Below are positions 33,893 to 43,889 of a stretch of 64,000 nucleotides of DNA, in pieces (positions within the stretch are counted from its first letter, which is position 1; each line of letters opens with the position of its first letter). The stretch is from the NCBI RefSeq assembly GCF_000710345.2, contig NZ_JHEL01000015.1, positions 1,523,752-1,587,751 on the forward strand. The letters run 5' to 3'. Under the pieces are notes generated by a model that searched no databases, was not told the DNA's origin, and was given only the letters and a program-made list of their open reading frames with translations. The translations under genes and the position numbers were made by a program. The DNA is from Curtobacterium sp. S6. GTDB taxonomy: Bacteria > Actinomycetota > Actinomycetes > Actinomycetales > Micrococcaceae.

Positions 33893-33922
33893 CAATACAA
33901 ATCTTTATGATGATTTGTATTG
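33893..33922 (+). promoter_or_regulatory. Operator of the PTS regulator
   Basis: CAATACAAATC (33893-33903) and GATTTGTATTG (33912-33922) are perfect 11-bp arms with an 8-bp spacer, 25 bp upstream of the GntR start and 115 bp upstream of divergent mgtE. The size and place suit a GntR/HutC operator controlling the regulator-PTS operon. Confidence 0.65.
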
Positions 33923-33947
33923 AAGTTCATCGATGAGGAGACTTCGC

Positions 33948-34709
33948 ATGTTCGATCGGCCGACCGTCAGCGGCGCGCACCGCCCGACGCCCCGGAAGAA
34001 GTACGAGCTGGTTCAGGCCGCCCTCGCGGAAGACTACGCTCACGCCGGGGCCGGCACGTCCCTCCCATCGGAATCCGATCTGTGCCACCGATACGGGGTC
34101 AGCCGGGTCACCGTCCGCCGGGCCGTTAACGAGCTCGTCAACGAGGGTCTCCTGACCCGCCAGCAGGGCCGCGGAACCTTCGTCAGCCCCGCGCGGGACG
34201 CCTCGTCCCATCCCGCGGAATGGATCGATTCGCGGGGTTTCTTCGCGCAGATGCGGGACCAAGGGCTCCACGTATCCTCGACCATCCTCTTTCAGGAAAT
34301 CGTCACTGCCTCCCGCGAGGTCTCGGACGCCCTTCAATTACCGGCACGGGAGGAAGTCGTGCGTCTCGACCGTCTGCGCCACGTCGACGGCAGGCTCGAC
34401 CACCTCACGCGAAGCTGGCTGAGCGCCAAGAAATACCGCCGCCTGATCGAATACAACCTCACCGACCGGTCCCTCCAGGGGATCCTCTCCGCCGACTTCG
34501 GCTTCACACCCCGTCTAGGAGAGGCGACGACGCGGATCATCGAGGTCGCCGGCGTCGACGCCGAGCACCTGCGCCTGCCCTCCCCCACGGTTCGCCTCAG
34601 GACCTTCCTCAGAATCTACGGGCGGGGCAGGGTTCCGGAGGTATGCACGGAAACCATCTACGCCGATGCCCACGCATCGCCCACCTTCACCTACATCAGC
34701 CACTCATAG
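33948..34709 (+). CDS. GntR/HutC-family regulator of the ascorbate-type PTS
   Basis: GAGGAG at 33935-33940 selects the ATG at 33948 over one at 33933, giving 253 residues. Residues 10-80 are a winged helix (SLPSESDLCHRYGVSRVTVRRAV), the rest a UTRA effector domain (VVRLDRLRHVDGRLDHLTRSW, EVCTETIYADAH). It is the first gene of an operon with EIIA, EIIB and EIIC and has a large perfect inverted repeat over its promoter, so it is likely an autoregulated repressor of the PTS. Confidence 0.82.
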   Translation: MFDRPTVSGAHRPTPRKKYELVQAALAEDYAHAGAGTSLPSESDLCHRYGVSRVTVRRAVNELVNEGLLTRQQGRGTFVSPARDASSHPAEWIDSRGFFAQMRDQGLHVSSTILFQEIVTASREVSDALQLPAREEVVRLDRLRHVDGRLDHLTRSWLSAKKYRRLIEYNLTDRSLQGILSADFGFTPRLGEATTRIIEVAGVDAEHLRLPSPTVRLRTFLRIYGRGRVPEVCTETIYADAHASPTFTYISHS

Positions 34710-34724
34710 ACGCGAGGGATGACC

Positions 34725-35168
34725 ATGATCCAAGAATCACTGACCACAGATCACGTCGACGTCGCCGACGTCGCCACCTGGCAAGACGCCATCCGCCGGG
34801 CCGCCCACCCGCTCCTCGCGGAAGGATTCATTCGCGACTCCTACCTCCAGCAGGTCATCGAGACCATCGGCGGGCCGGGCGGGACCTACATGGACCTGGG
34901 CTTCGGCATCACCCTGGCGCACGCCCGTCCCGAGGCGGGAGCGATCACCACGGGCTTATCCCTGCTGACACTGAGGAATCCCGTGAACCTCGCCGACGAC
35001 GTGTCCCACCCCGTCAGGACCGTCATTTTCTTGGCGGCCGCGGACGCGTCGTCTCACCGGGACGCCCTGCGGGAGCTCTCCACCATCCTCATGGACCCGG
35101 AGAAGCGGCACCGACTGACGCACGCGGAGAAACCCGCCGACATCGTGGCCGTCTTCGACGCGGCCTAA
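34725..35168 (+). CDS. PTS EIIA component (fructose/mannitol-type fold)
   Basis: GAGGG at 34714-34718 points to the ATG at 34725 (an ATG at 34719 is too close), giving 147 residues. The phosphorylation histidine is in LGFGITLAHARPEAGA. It accepts phosphate from HPr and passes it to the EIIB encoded next. It lies 15 nt after the regulator gene. Confidence 0.82.
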   Translation: MIQESLTTDHVDVADVATWQDAIRRAAHPLLAEGFIRDSYLQQVIETIGGPGGTYMDLGFGITLAHARPEAGAITTGLSLLTLRNPVNLADDVSHPVRTVIFLAAADASSHRDALRELSTILMDPEKRHRLTHAEKPADIVAVFDAA

Positions 35169-35204
35169 ACCCACCGGATTGACCCGGAACGAAAGGAAAG
35201 AGCA

Positions 35205-35501
35205 ATGAAATTCATGGCAATGTGCAGCTCCGGTCTCGGGAGCTCCTTCATGGTCGAGATGAACATCCAAACCGCCCTCAACAAGGTCGGGGCGACCGGG
35301 GTAGAGGTATCCCACGCGGATCTCGGTTCGGCCTCGGCCACCGATGCGGACGTGTTCTTCGTCGGCCGGGACCTGGAGAACTCCGTGTCCGGATTCGACG
35401 ACGTCGTAATCCTCGACTCGATCATTGACCAGGACGAACTCGACCGGAAGGTCAAGGCAACCTGCGAACGCCTCGGCATTCCGATGAACAACGAGTCATG
35501 A
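35205..35501 (+). CDS. PTS EIIB component, ascorbate/lactose-like (SgaB/UlaB) type
   Basis: A 98-residue protein beginning MKFMAMCSSGLGSSFMVEMN. Cys7 in the CSSGLGSSF P-loop is the phosphocysteine. It takes phosphate from EIIA and gives it to the incoming sugar acid on EIIC. GAAAGGAAAGAGCA precedes the ATG, and the gene ends 13 nt before EIIC. Confidence 0.87.
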   Translation: MKFMAMCSSGLGSSFMVEMNIQTALNKVGATGVEVSHADLGSASATDADVFFVGRDLENSVSGFDDVVILDSIIDQDELDRKVKATCERLGIPMNNES

Positions 35502-35514
35502 GAGGCCACCGATC

Positions 35515-36930
35515 ATGAACAGCACACTGAACGTCTTGGTCCAGGTCTTCTCCCAACCGGCGATCCTCGTGGCACTGATCGCCCTCCTCGGCCTGGTGCT
35601 CCTGAAGAAACCCGGCGCGGACATCATGAAGGGCACGCTCAAAACCTTTGTCGGATTCCTGGTGTTGTCCGCCGGCGCCGCGGTGATCGTCGATTCGCTG
35701 GATCCCTTCGGGCGCATGTTTTCCGAGGTCTTTGGGGTCCAAGGGGTCGTGCCGAATAACGAGGCGATCGTCGGGCCGGTGCTTCAGAAATACGGCACCG
35801 CCGCCGCCCTGATCTTCTTCTTCGGCATGGTGGTCAACGTGGTTCTGGCCCGCGTGACGCGGTTCAAGTACATCTATTTGTCCGGACACGTGGCCCTGTA
35901 CCAGTCCGCCATGATCGCGGTGATCCTGATCGTGGCGGGATTCAGCACCTGGGAGGCGATCCTCTGGGGGTCCATCGCCGAAGCGGTCATCACGACCATT
36001 TCTCCCGCGGTGGTGCAGCCCTTCATGCGGCGCGTCACGGGCAATGACACCGTGGCCCTCGGCCACACCGGGGGATTCGGCATCGCGCTGTCCGGGCTCA
36101 TCGCCTCCGTCTCGGGCGGAAATCCCGAGAATTCCACGGAAAAGCTCAAAGTCCCCAAGTCGCTCGGTTTCGTGCGGGATTCCACCGTGGTGGTCGCGCT
36201 CTCGATGGGGCTGATCTTCGTGGTGGTGGCCTTGTTCGCCGGACCGAGTTACGTGCAGGACAACATCTCCGACGGCCAGAACTACATCCTGTGGGCCATC
36301 ATGTCCGCCGGGCAATTCGCCGCGGGTGTCTTCGTGATCCTGGCGGGCGTGCGCGTCATCCTGGCCGAGATCGTCCCCGCGTTCAAGGGCATTTCGGAAA
36401 GGATGGTCCCCAACGCCAAGCCCGCGCTCGATGTCCCGATCACGTTTACGTTCGCCCCCAACGCCGTCATGGTCGGTTTCCTGTCCTCCCTGGTCGCGGG
36501 CCTGCTCGGCATGGGGCTCATGGGAGCGCTCGGCACCGCAGTGATCATCCCCGGGATCGTCGCCCACTTCATGACGGGTGGAGCCTCGGGAGTCATCGGC
36601 AATGCCGTCGGCGGGCGCCGCGGCGCCGTTCTAGGGGCCTTCGCCAACGGCATACTGATCACGGTCGTTCCCCTCCTCCTGCTTCCCGTCCTGGGGGATA
36701 TTGGGACCGCGAACGCCACGTTCGGCGACTCCGACTACGGCGTGATCGGCCTTTATCTCGGCTGGCTCGGATTCGGCGGCGGAAAGGGCTTGATCATCGC
36801 GGGAATCGTCCTCTCGGTGATCCTCGTCTTTGCCGCGAGCCTTCTCTTGGACCGCCGGGCCCGGCGGGCTGTTCCCCAGCCGGCGGACGAGGCAGGGTCC
36901 ACCGCCTCGACGCCCGGTTCGGGGGCGTAA
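35515..36930 (+). CDS. PTS EIIC component, ascorbate-specific UlaA/SgaT family
   Basis: A 471-residue membrane protein with about 11 helices. Signatures include [21 protein letters not shown] near the start, [24 protein letters not shown] and the [21 protein letters not shown] block typical of UlaA. The family imports L-ascorbate as its 6-phosphate. No ascorbate-6-phosphate lactonase, decarboxylase or epimerase gene follows in the operon, so the substrate or the downstream enzymes must lie elsewhere. Confidence 0.87.
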   Translation: MNSTLNVLVQVFSQPAILVALIALLGLVLLKKPGADIMKGTLKTFVGFLVLSAGAAVIVDSLDPFGRMFSEVFGVQGVVPNNEAIVGPVLQKYGTAAALIFFFGMVVNVVLARVTRFKYIYLSGHVALYQSAMIAVILIVAGFSTWEAILWGSIAEAVITTISPAVVQPFMRRVTGNDTVALGHTGGFGIALSGLIASVSGGNPENSTEKLKVPKSLGFVRDSTVVVALSMGLIFVVVALFAGPSYVQDNISDGQNYILWAIMSAGQFAAGVFVILAGVRVILAEIVPAFKGISERMVPNAKPALDVPITFTFAPNAVMVGFLSSLVAGLLGMGLMGALGTAVIIPGIVAHFMTGGASGVIGNAVGGRRGAVLGAFANGILITVVPLLLLPVLGDIGTANATFGDSDYGVIGLYLGWLGFGGGKGLIIAGIVLSVILVFAASLLLDRRARRAVPQPADEAGSTASTPGSGA

Positions 36931-37041
36931 GTCACGGACCCTCGCGGCGGGCGACCGGGCACATCGGCGCCGCCGCCCGCCGCGAGAGACGTCTCGTCCG
37001 GTCCGTCATGCCCGGGGGGGGGAAAGCAGCCGTCGACCTAA

Positions 37042-37086
37042 CTGGACCAAATTTTTCGTTCATTTCTGGATCTACTTTTGGACCAG
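37042..37086 (+). promoter_or_regulatory. Paired TGGACCA sites before pdxST, candidate PdxR boxes
   Basis: CTGGACCAAA (37042-37051) and TTTTGGACCAG (37076-37086) form two opposed copies of one motif, with the cores 36 bp apart, ending 24 nt before the pdxS start. MocR-type PdxR proteins bind repeated short sites in this position. The call is by position and symmetry. Confidence 0.4.
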
Positions 37087-37109
37087 CGTCGCGGGACAGG
37101 ATGGTCTTC

Positions 37110-38027
37110 ATGACAGATTCAGTGACCTCAACTACTCCCGAAACCGGATCGCCCCTCGTCAAGCGAGGCCTGGCCGACATGCTCAAGGGCGGCGTCATCA
37201 TGGACGTGGTGACCCCCGAGCAGGCCCGCATCGCCGAGGACGCCGGCGCCGTCGCCGTGATGGCCCTCGAGCGAGTCCCGGCCGACATCCGAGCGCAGGG
37301 CGGCGTCGCCCGCATGTCCGACCCCGATCTGATCGAGCAGATCATCGATACCGTGTCCATCCCCGTGATGGCCAAGGCCCGCATCGGGCATTTCGTGGAG
37401 GCCCAGGTCCTCGAGGCGCTGAAGGTCGACTACATCGACGAATCCGAAGTCCTCTCCCCGGCCGACTACGTCAACCACATCGACAAGCAGAAATTCACCG
37501 TGCCCTTCGTCTGCGGGGCGACCAACCTCGGCGAGGCCCTGCGCCGCATCGCCGAGGGCGCGGCCATGATTCGCTCCAAGGGCGAGGCGGGCACCGGTGA
37601 CGTCTCAGAGGCCACCAAGCACATCCGGACCATCCGCGGGCAGATCGCGGAGCTCCAGGCGGCCTATGCGGCCTCCCCCGACTCGCTGTTCGTCAAGGCC
37701 AAGGAGCTTTCCGCACCGTACGACATCGTGCGCGAGGTCGCGCAGACCGGCAAGTTGCCGGTGGTCCTCTTCACCGCGGGCGGCGTCGCCACCCCGGCGG
37801 ATGCGGCCATGATGATGCAGCTCGGGGCCGACGGCGTCTTCGTCGGGTCGGGCATCTTCAAGTCCGGCAATCCGGCTCAACGCGCCGCGGCAATCGTCAA
37901 GGCCACCGCCTTCTACGACGATCCCCGGGCCGTCGCCGATGCCTCCCGCGGTCTCGGAGAGGCCATGGTGGGCATCAACGTGGGCGACCTGCCCGCGCCG
38001 CACCGTTTGGCCGAGCGCGGCTGGTAA
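37110..38027 (+). CDS. pdxS: PLP synthase subunit PdxS
   Basis: The 305-residue (beta/alpha)8 protein has Asp32 in VIMDVV, Lys89 in MAKARIGHF (ribose-5-phosphate imine), and Lys157 in [10 protein letters not shown], the three landmarks of PdxS. With PdxT it builds pyridoxal 5'-phosphate from ribose 5-phosphate, glyceraldehyde 3-phosphate and glutamine-derived ammonia. Start 37110 is chosen for the ACAGGA site nine nt upstream; an in-frame ATG at 37101 overlaps that site. Confidence 0.95.
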   Translation: MTDSVTSTTPETGSPLVKRGLADMLKGGVIMDVVTPEQARIAEDAGAVAVMALERVPADIRAQGGVARMSDPDLIEQIIDTVSIPVMAKARIGHFVEAQVLEALKVDYIDESEVLSPADYVNHIDKQKFTVPFVCGATNLGEALRRIAEGAAMIRSKGEAGTGDVSEATKHIRTIRGQIAELQAAYAASPDSLFVKAKELSAPYDIVREVAQTGKLPVVLFTAGGVATPADAAMMMQLGADGVFVGSGIFKSGNPAQRAAAIVKATAFYDDPRAVADASRGLGEAMVGINVGDLPAPHRLAERGW

Positions 38028-38032
38028 AGGCC

Positions 38033-38614
38033 ATGCGTCGCCCCACCGTCGGCGTCCTGGCCCTCCAGGGCGGGGTGGCCGAGCACATTGAGATGCTCGG
38101 CCGCCTCGGCGCGTCCACCCGCCTGGTGCGGCGGGCCGAACATCTCACCGGTCTCGATGCCTTGGTCCTCCCGGGCGGGGAGTCTTCCACGATCGACCGA
38201 CTGACCCGCCTCTTCGACGTACGCGATCCCCTGATCGAGGCGATCCGTGGAGGCCTGCCGACGCTCGGGACCTGCGCGGGGCTCATCATGCTCGCAAGCC
38301 AGATCGACGATCCGGCCCCCGGGCAACAGTCCCTCGGCGTCATGGATATCGGGGTCTCCCGCAACGCCTTCGGGTCTCAGGTGGATTCCGCCGAGGTCAC
38401 GCTCGCGTGGAAGGGCACGGCCGTCGACGCCGTGCGGGCGGCCTTCATTCGCGCACCGATCGTCACCCGGCTCGGCGGGGCCGTCGAAGCCCTCGCCGAA
38501 CACGAGGGCAAGGTCGTCGCCGTCCGTCAAGGCCACCTGCTCGGCATCTCCTTCCACCCCGAACTCACGGGCGACCCCAGCGTGCACCAGGAGCTCCTCG
38601 CGTCCCTGGAATGA
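38033..38614 (+). CDS. pdxT: PLP synthase glutaminase subunit PdxT
   Basis: A 193-residue class-I glutaminase with GVLALQGGVAEH at the start, the nucleophile Cys81 in GTCAGLIML, and the His/Glu pair in SFHPELTGD. It releases ammonia from glutamine for PdxS. Its ATG is 5 nt after the pdxS stop, so the genes are one operon. Confidence 0.95.
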   Translation: MRRPTVGVLALQGGVAEHIEMLGRLGASTRLVRRAEHLTGLDALVLPGGESSTIDRLTRLFDVRDPLIEAIRGGLPTLGTCAGLIMLASQIDDPAPGQQSLGVMDIGVSRNAFGSQVDSAEVTLAWKGTAVDAVRAAFIRAPIVTRLGGAVEALAEHEGKVVAVRQGHLLGISFHPELTGDPSVHQELLASLE

Positions 38615-38749
38615 CGCCCGGACCAGGACAAACATCATCTCCTCCGCTCACCCGAGGCACGTGTTCTGTGTACCCTGGGGACTGAGGGCACGAGGCCGCC
38701 CGCCACGGCGCCTCACCACCCCTCACAAGACTTGGGCAAGGAGAGCATC

Positions 38750-41173
38750 GTGGGACTTCAGACGGACGAAACCGCCAGCCAACAGGGGCAACACGACGGC
38801 CCCTTGAGCCGCGAAAACGCCGGCAAGAATCGTGGCCGGGTGGTTTCCACCACCAACCGGAACGGCGAGCAGGGCCAGTTCGGTTATGGCCCCCGCACCA
38901 AGCGCCCCTATTCCCAGGAAGACTACGAGCACCCGGCCGCCGCGTGGGGTGCCGCAAAATCCGTGGGCCGCGTCCTCATGGCTCAGCGCGAACCGGTCCT
39001 CGGCACGCGCGCGATGTTCACCATGAACCAGGAAAACGGCGGCTTCGACTGCCCCGGGTGCGCCTGGCCGGACGACCAGCACGGCCTCAAGCTGGATCTG
39101 TGCGAGAACGGCGTCAAGCACACCACCTGGGAGATGACGCCCAAGCGCACCACGGCCGAATTCTTCGCGAAGCACACCGTGACCGAGCTGGAAGGCTGGA
39201 CCGACTACGCGCTCGAGAACGTCGGTCGTCTGACCGAGCCCATGGTCTACGACGCCGAGACCGACCACTACGTCCCGATCGAATGGGACGACGCCTTCGC
39301 CCTGGTCGGCGAGACCCTCCGCGGCCTCGATTCCCCGGACCAGGCATCCTTTTATACCTCGGGCCGCCTAAGCAACGAAGCGACCTTCCTGTACCAGCTC
39401 TGGGCCCGTGAATTCGGCACGAATAACCTGCCGGACTGCTCCAACATGTGCCACGAAGCCTCGGGTCGCGCGCTCAAGGCTTCCCTCGGGACCGGCAAGG
39501 GCACCTCGGACCTCGAGGACTGGAACAAGGCCGACCTGCTACTGATCATGGGCAATAACGCCGCCTCCAACGCGCCGCGCATGCTGACCGCGCTGGCCGA
39601 CGCCGAGCGACGCGGCGCCAAGGTCGTGCACGTCAACCCGCTCGTCGAGGCCGCCTCGAACGGCACCATCGTGCCCCACGAGATCGACCAGATGGCCCTC
39701 AACAAGGTCACCGACACCACGAACATGAACGTTCAGGTTCGTCCCGGCGGCGACATGGCCTTCCTGCGCGGCATCGCCAAGGCCCTCTTCGAACGCCTCC
39801 CGCACGACCCGGAAGCCATCGACTCGGACTTCCTGGAGAAGTACACGGACGGCTTCGAGGAATACCGGCGCATCGTGGAGGAAACCTCTTGGGATGAGCT
39901 GGAGCGGCAGTCCGGGCTGATCAAGGCCCAGATCCTGCAGGTCGCCGAGATGTACCGGAACGCCGAAAAGTCCGTTTTCTCCTGGTGTCTCGGCGTGACT
40001 CAGCACGAGCACGGCGTCGACGCCGTCCGCGAGATCGTCAACGTGCTCATGATGCGCGGCAACATCGGGCGCGAGGGAACCGGCCCGTCCCCCGTTCGCG
40101 GGCACAGCAACGTGCAAGGCAACCGAACCTGCGGCATCGACCACCGGCCCACCGCCGAATTCCTCGACAAGCTCGACGCGGCCTGCGGCATCACCTCCCC
40201 GCGCGAGCACGGCTTGGACACCGTGACCACGATCGAAGCCATGGCCGAGGGTGAGGTCAAGGTCTTCGTCAGCATGGGTGGCAACTTCGTCATGGCCGCC
40301 CCGGACACCGAGCTGACCTCCGAGGGACTGCGCAAGACCGACCTGACGGTCCAGGTCAGCACCAAGCTGAACCGCAGCCACATCGTTCACGGCAAGAAGG
40401 CCCTGATCCTGCCGTGCTTGGGCCGCACCGAGAAGGATGTCCAGAAGTCCGGGGAACAGTGCGTCTCGGTCGAAGACGCGATGTCGATGGTGCACCATTC
40501 CTTCGGCATGAAGCGCCCGGCCTCGCCGTACCTGATGTCGGAGCCCGCGATCCTCTCGGGCATGGCCAAGGCAACCCTGCCCGACTCCTCGACCCCGTGG
40601 GAAGAGTACGCGCAGAACTACGACCGCATCCGCGACACGATGCAAGAGGTTCTCCCCGGTTTCGAGGACTTCAACCGTCGCGTGCGTCTGCCCCACGGTT
40701 TCCGGATCCACCAGCCGGCCAGGGAACTGGATTTCTCGAAGACCTCGACCGGCCGCGCGAACTTCTCGCACGCCGAGATGCCGGATGTGGTTCCGGACCA
40801 GGGATCCCTGATCCTGCAGACCATGCGTTCCCACGACCAGTGGAACACCACGATCTACTCGAATAACGACCGCTACCGCGGCGTGAAGAATCTGCGCACG
40901 CTGATCTTCATGAACGCCGACGACATGCGCTCACGCGGCATCGCCCAGGGAGATCTGGTGGACATCACCGCGACCTCCAAGACGGGGGTCCTGCGGCGCC
41001 TCGAGAAATATCACGCCCTCCCCTACAACATTCCGCAGGGCAGCGCCGCCGGCTACATGCCGGAGATGAACGTTCTCATCGGAATCGAGGACTACAGCAC
41101 GCAGAGCGAGCAGCCCCTGATGAAGAACGTCCGCGTGACCGTGGAACCGAGTGCGCCCCGCGCCCAGGCCTAA
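38750..41173 (+). CDS. FdhF/YdeP-type molybdopterin oxidoreductase
   Basis: The GTG at 38750 is set by AAGGAG seven nt upstream; 807 residues follow. The protein has the formate-dehydrogenase-H/DMSO-reductase fold: GFDCPGCAWPD, SFYTSGRLSNEATFLYQLWAREFGTNNLPDCSNMCHEASG, NPLVEAASNGT and a C-terminal molybdopterin dinucleotide domain (LILQTMRSHDQWNTTIYSNNDRYRG). The YdeP branch lacks the selenocysteine of FdhF and its reaction is uncertain; formate oxidation or an acid- or stress-linked redox role have been proposed. No partner electron carrier or FdhD gene is adjacent. Confidence 0.85.
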   Translation: MGLQTDETASQQGQHDGPLSRENAGKNRGRVVSTTNRNGEQGQFGYGPRTKRPYSQEDYEHPAAAWGAAKSVGRVLMAQREPVLGTRAMFTMNQENGGFDCPGCAWPDDQHGLKLDLCENGVKHTTWEMTPKRTTAEFFAKHTVTELEGWTDYALENVGRLTEPMVYDAETDHYVPIEWDDAFALVGETLRGLDSPDQASFYTSGRLSNEATFLYQLWAREFGTNNLPDCSNMCHEASGRALKASLGTGKGTSDLEDWNKADLLLIMGNNAASNAPRMLTALADAERRGAKVVHVNPLVEAASNGTIVPHEIDQMALNKVTDTTNMNVQVRPGGDMAFLRGIAKALFERLPHDPEAIDSDFLEKYTDGFEEYRRIVEETSWDELERQSGLIKAQILQVAEMYRNAEKSVFSWCLGVTQHEHGVDAVREIVNVLMMRGNIGREGTGPSPVRGHSNVQGNRTCGIDHRPTAEFLDKLDAACGITSPREHGLDTVTTIEAMAEGEVKVFVSMGGNFVMAAPDTELTSEGLRKTDLTVQVSTKLNRSHIVHGKKALILPCLGRTEKDVQKSGEQCVSVEDAMSMVHHSFGMKRPASPYLMSEPAILSGMAKATLPDSSTPWEEYAQNYDRIRDTMQEVLPGFEDFNRRVRLPHGFRIHQPARELDFSKTSTGRANFSHAEMPDVVPDQGSLILQTMRSHDQWNTTIYSNNDRYRGVKNLRTLIFMNADDMRSRGIAQGDLVDITATSKTGVLRRLEKYHALPYNIPQGSAAGYMPEMNVLIGIEDYSTQSEQPLMKNVRVTVEPSAPRAQA

Positions 41174-41193
41174 GAGCGATCAGGACGGCCGGG

Positions 41194-41703
41194 TCAGGCG
41201 GCTCGCAGAAGCTCCTTGGCCCGGCCGTACTTCACCGCCAGCCGTTCCCGCGTTTCCTTCCCGAGGAGCGCGGTGCGCGCTGGGTCGGTGTTGTCCTCCA
41301 GGTCCGATTCCTTGACGAGGACGGCCGCGGGCACGGCCCGGATCTTCGAGAAATAGTCCTCGGTGGTTTCTCCGGGGACCTTGGTGACGGCCACGACGGC
41401 GTCGACCACCTGCTCGGGAAAGGCGTGCCGAAGCTGCGGCTCGGTGATGGAGGTGTCCTCCAGGACGTCGTGTAACCACGCGGCGGCGATCACGAGGTTC
41501 GCCTCGTATCCGAAGACCCCGCGCTCATCGCAACGACGCGCGGCGTACGCGGCGACGCGCTCCGGATGCCCGATGTATTTTTGGCCGGACTGATCCTCCT
41601 GGCCCTCGTGTGCGGCGGTGGCCAGCGCCTGGGCCCTTGGCACCAGCGTGAGATCTTCGATGCGTGCCCAGATGGATTCGTCGACGTGTCGTTGGCTCAT
41701 CAT
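41194..41703 (-). CDS. Small HD-domain hydrolase, (p)ppGpp-hydrolase-like
   Basis: A 169-residue single-domain HD protein: His46 in IGHPERVAAY, the HD pair His78-Asp79 in WLHDVLEDT with the adjacent ED, and a late Asp in KESDLEDNTDP. This is the MESH1/SpoT-hydrolase layout, so removal of pyrophosphate from ppGpp or a related nucleotide is likely. There is no synthetase domain. AGAGGACCTGACC precedes the ATG. It is convergent with the molybdopterin enzyme. Confidence 0.7.
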   Translation of the reverse strand: MMSQRHVDESIWARIEDLTLVPRAQALATAAHEGQEDQSGQKYIGHPERVAAYAARRCDERGVFGYEANLVIAAAWLHDVLEDTSITEPQLRHAFPEQVVDAVVAVTKVPGETTEDYFSKIRAVPAAVLVKESDLEDNTDPARTALLGKETRERLAVKYGRAKELLRAA

Positions 41704-41789
41704 GGTCAGGTCCTCTTGGTCGATGGTCTGAGTGAGACAAGCAACAGCCTAGGCACCCCGACCGACAACTTAAGGGACCTTACGGAAGG

Positions 41790-43889
41790 CTACGACTGCA
41801 TGAGGGTCTCGACCGGATCGATCCTGGACGCTTTCCACGCTGGATACAGGCCCGCGAGCAACCCGATGATCAATCCCGCCGACACGCCGAGGCCGATCAC
41901 GTCCGCCCCGATCACCGGAGTCCAGCGATTCGCCAGGCTGACCCAGGAGAGCGTGTTCACCGCGGCGACCATGCCGATGATCGTCCCCACGATGCTGGTC
42001 AGCACGGCCTCCGTGGCGAATTGGACCAAGATGCCGCTCGGCCGGTTCCCGAGGGCCAGACGCAAGCCGATCTCCCGGCGTCGTTCCAGGACGGCCACGA
42101 GGTAGGTGTTCATCATGCCCACGGCCCCGATCACGAGCGTCACCGACGCCACCGCGATGAGCATCGACCGCTGATGTTGATCCACCGCGTGCTTGAGGGT
42201 TTCCGGCTCGGGCGGCACGCTGACGGCGAAGGCGCCCGGTTTTTCCGGGCTGATCGCCACCGGGGCCTCCTGCCCCACCTGCGCCGCCGCTCCTGGAGCC
42301 GTGGCCAGGATGACGTTGAGAGTTCCGATGGATTCCTGGGGCATCTCGACGCCCAACGGCAGGTACACGGCGCCGCGGTAGTCCGCGAGGGACGGGTTTT
42401 CCGAGGCCACACCGATCACGGTGATCGGCGTGTGATGCACGAACAGCGTCAGGCCCGGTTTCCAGGTCAGGCCGAGGCCCCGCAGGAGGGCCTCGCCCAC
42501 GACTGCCACACGATCGTGGCGTTGCACGTGGCCTTCGTCGAACATCCGCCCGGCCACGAGGTGTTGGCCCTGCGCGTCGAGCACCTCGGGAGTGGCCCCG
42601 AGAACGTCCGCCCGCACCTCGTGCTGCCAGTCGTCGGCGAGGTCGGGGGCCTTGGAGATGGGCACGCTCCCGGTGATCGGTTGCAGCATCGCCACCTGAG
42701 TGACGCCGTGAATCGTATGTAGCCGCTCATAACCTTCACCGGCCCGCAACCGCGTGGCCTGGTCGGCGGTCGTCACCGCTCTGGCGCTATCCGAGAGCAC
42801 CACGCGTTTGGCCTGGAAAATGTCGAACGCGTCGGAGAGCTGGCTGGAGATCGTGGTGGTCAGGCCGACGGTCAGCACCAGGGACGCCACACCCAGCGCG
42901 ACCCCGAGCACGGTAAAGAGGTTACGCCGCAGACGGTGGACGACGGCGTCGGCCGCTTCGGAGAAGGCAAGCATGGTACGCGAGGGCTTCCGCGCCGAAT
43001 CCGAGGTCTCTTCCTGTGCCATCCCGTCCAGGGCCGGTGGCCACCTACTCTCGGGTGCGGAAAATTCCTCCGCGTCCGCCCTCGCCGGTGCCGAGTCACC
43101 GCCCGGGGCGATCCCCGCTGCCGCGGCGACTCGGGCGCCCTCTCGGTCGTCCGTGGATTCGGCAGGTTCGGAAGTCTCCGCGAATCTCCCGTGGTCCAGG
43201 ACCAGGGCTCGATCACACTGAGAGGCCACCCAGGGATCGTGCGTCACGATCACCGTGGACTGCTCGGTTCCGGTGACCCGCCGCAGCATCGCGATCACGT
43301 CGCGTGATCTTTCCTCGTCCAGGGATCCGGTGGGTTCGTCGCACAGCAGGAGTCGGGGCTTGGTCACGAGCGCGCGAGCAATCGCGACGCGCTGTTTCTC
43401 GCCTCCCGACAGCGTTTCGACGGACGCGTTGGCGCGGTGTGAGAGGCCCAGTTGCTCGAGCATGGCCTCCGCTCGAGCCCGACGCTGCTTGCCGCTCAGC
43501 CCCAGGTGCTTGAGCGGCAACTCCACATTTTTCACCACGTTCTTGTGGTCGATCAGGTGGAAGGACTGGAAGACGAAGGCGATCCGGTGGAGACGTTCCG
43601 TGGATTTCCGAGACCGGGGCAAGCCGCCGACGTCGGCACCGTCCAATACGTATTCGCCCTGATCGGCGGACATCAGCAGGCCCAGGATATTCAGGAGCGT
43701 GCTCTTCCCGGAACCAGAAGGGCCCACCACCGCCACGAGCTCCCCGGCCCGCAGTTCCATATCCAGCCCACTGAGAACCGGAATGTCGCTCTCGCCCTGG
43801 CGAAAGGACTTCCCCACTCCGTGCAACCGCACGATGGGTGGTTCGGTCTCCCGGGACGATGCGGCGTGCGCCGTCGGCGGGGGCGTCAC
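41790..43889 (-). CDS. MacB-like ABC transporter (fused ATPase and permease)
   Basis: The GTG at 43889 overlaps the adaptor gene stop by 4 nt. The 699-residue protein has an ABC domain (VGPSGSGKSTLLNILGLL, LSGGEKQRVAIARAL, LLLCDEPTGSLDEE), a disordered linker (about 250-305), then the MacB permease: one helix at about 325, a 220-residue extracellular domain, and three C-terminal helices (MLIAVASVTLVIGAVGMMNTY ...). Such transporters work mechanically across the envelope with an HlyD-like partner, moving peptides, lipids or drugs outward. Confidence 0.9.
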   Translation of the reverse strand: MTPPPTAHAASSRETEPPIVRLHGVGKSFRQGESDIPVLSGLDMELRAGELVAVVGPSGSGKSTLLNILGLLMSADQGEYVLDGADVGGLPRSRKSTERLHRIAFVFQSFHLIDHKNVVKNVELPLKHLGLSGKQRRARAEAMLEQLGLSHRANASVETLSGGEKQRVAIARALVTKPRLLLCDEPTGSLDEERSRDVIAMLRRVTGTEQSTVIVTHDPWVASQCDRALVLDHGRFAETSEPAESTDDREGARVAAAAGIAPGGDSAPARADAEEFSAPESRWPPALDGMAQEETSDSARKPSRTMLAFSEAADAVVHRLRRNLFTVLGVALGVASLVLTVGLTTTISSQLSDAFDIFQAKRVVLSDSARAVTTADQATRLRAGEGYERLHTIHGVTQVAMLQPITGSVPISKAPDLADDWQHEVRADVLGATPEVLDAQGQHLVAGRMFDEGHVQRHDRVAVVGEALLRGLGLTWKPGLTLFVHHTPITVIGVASENPSLADYRGAVYLPLGVEMPQESIGTLNVILATAPGAAAQVGQEAPVAISPEKPGAFAVSVPPEPETLKHAVDQHQRSMLIAVASVTLVIGAVGMMNTYLVAVLERRREIGLRLALGNRPSGILVQFATEAVLTSIVGTIIGMVAAVNTLSWVSLANRWTPVIGADVIGLGVSAGLIIGLLAGLYPAWKASRIDPVETLMQS

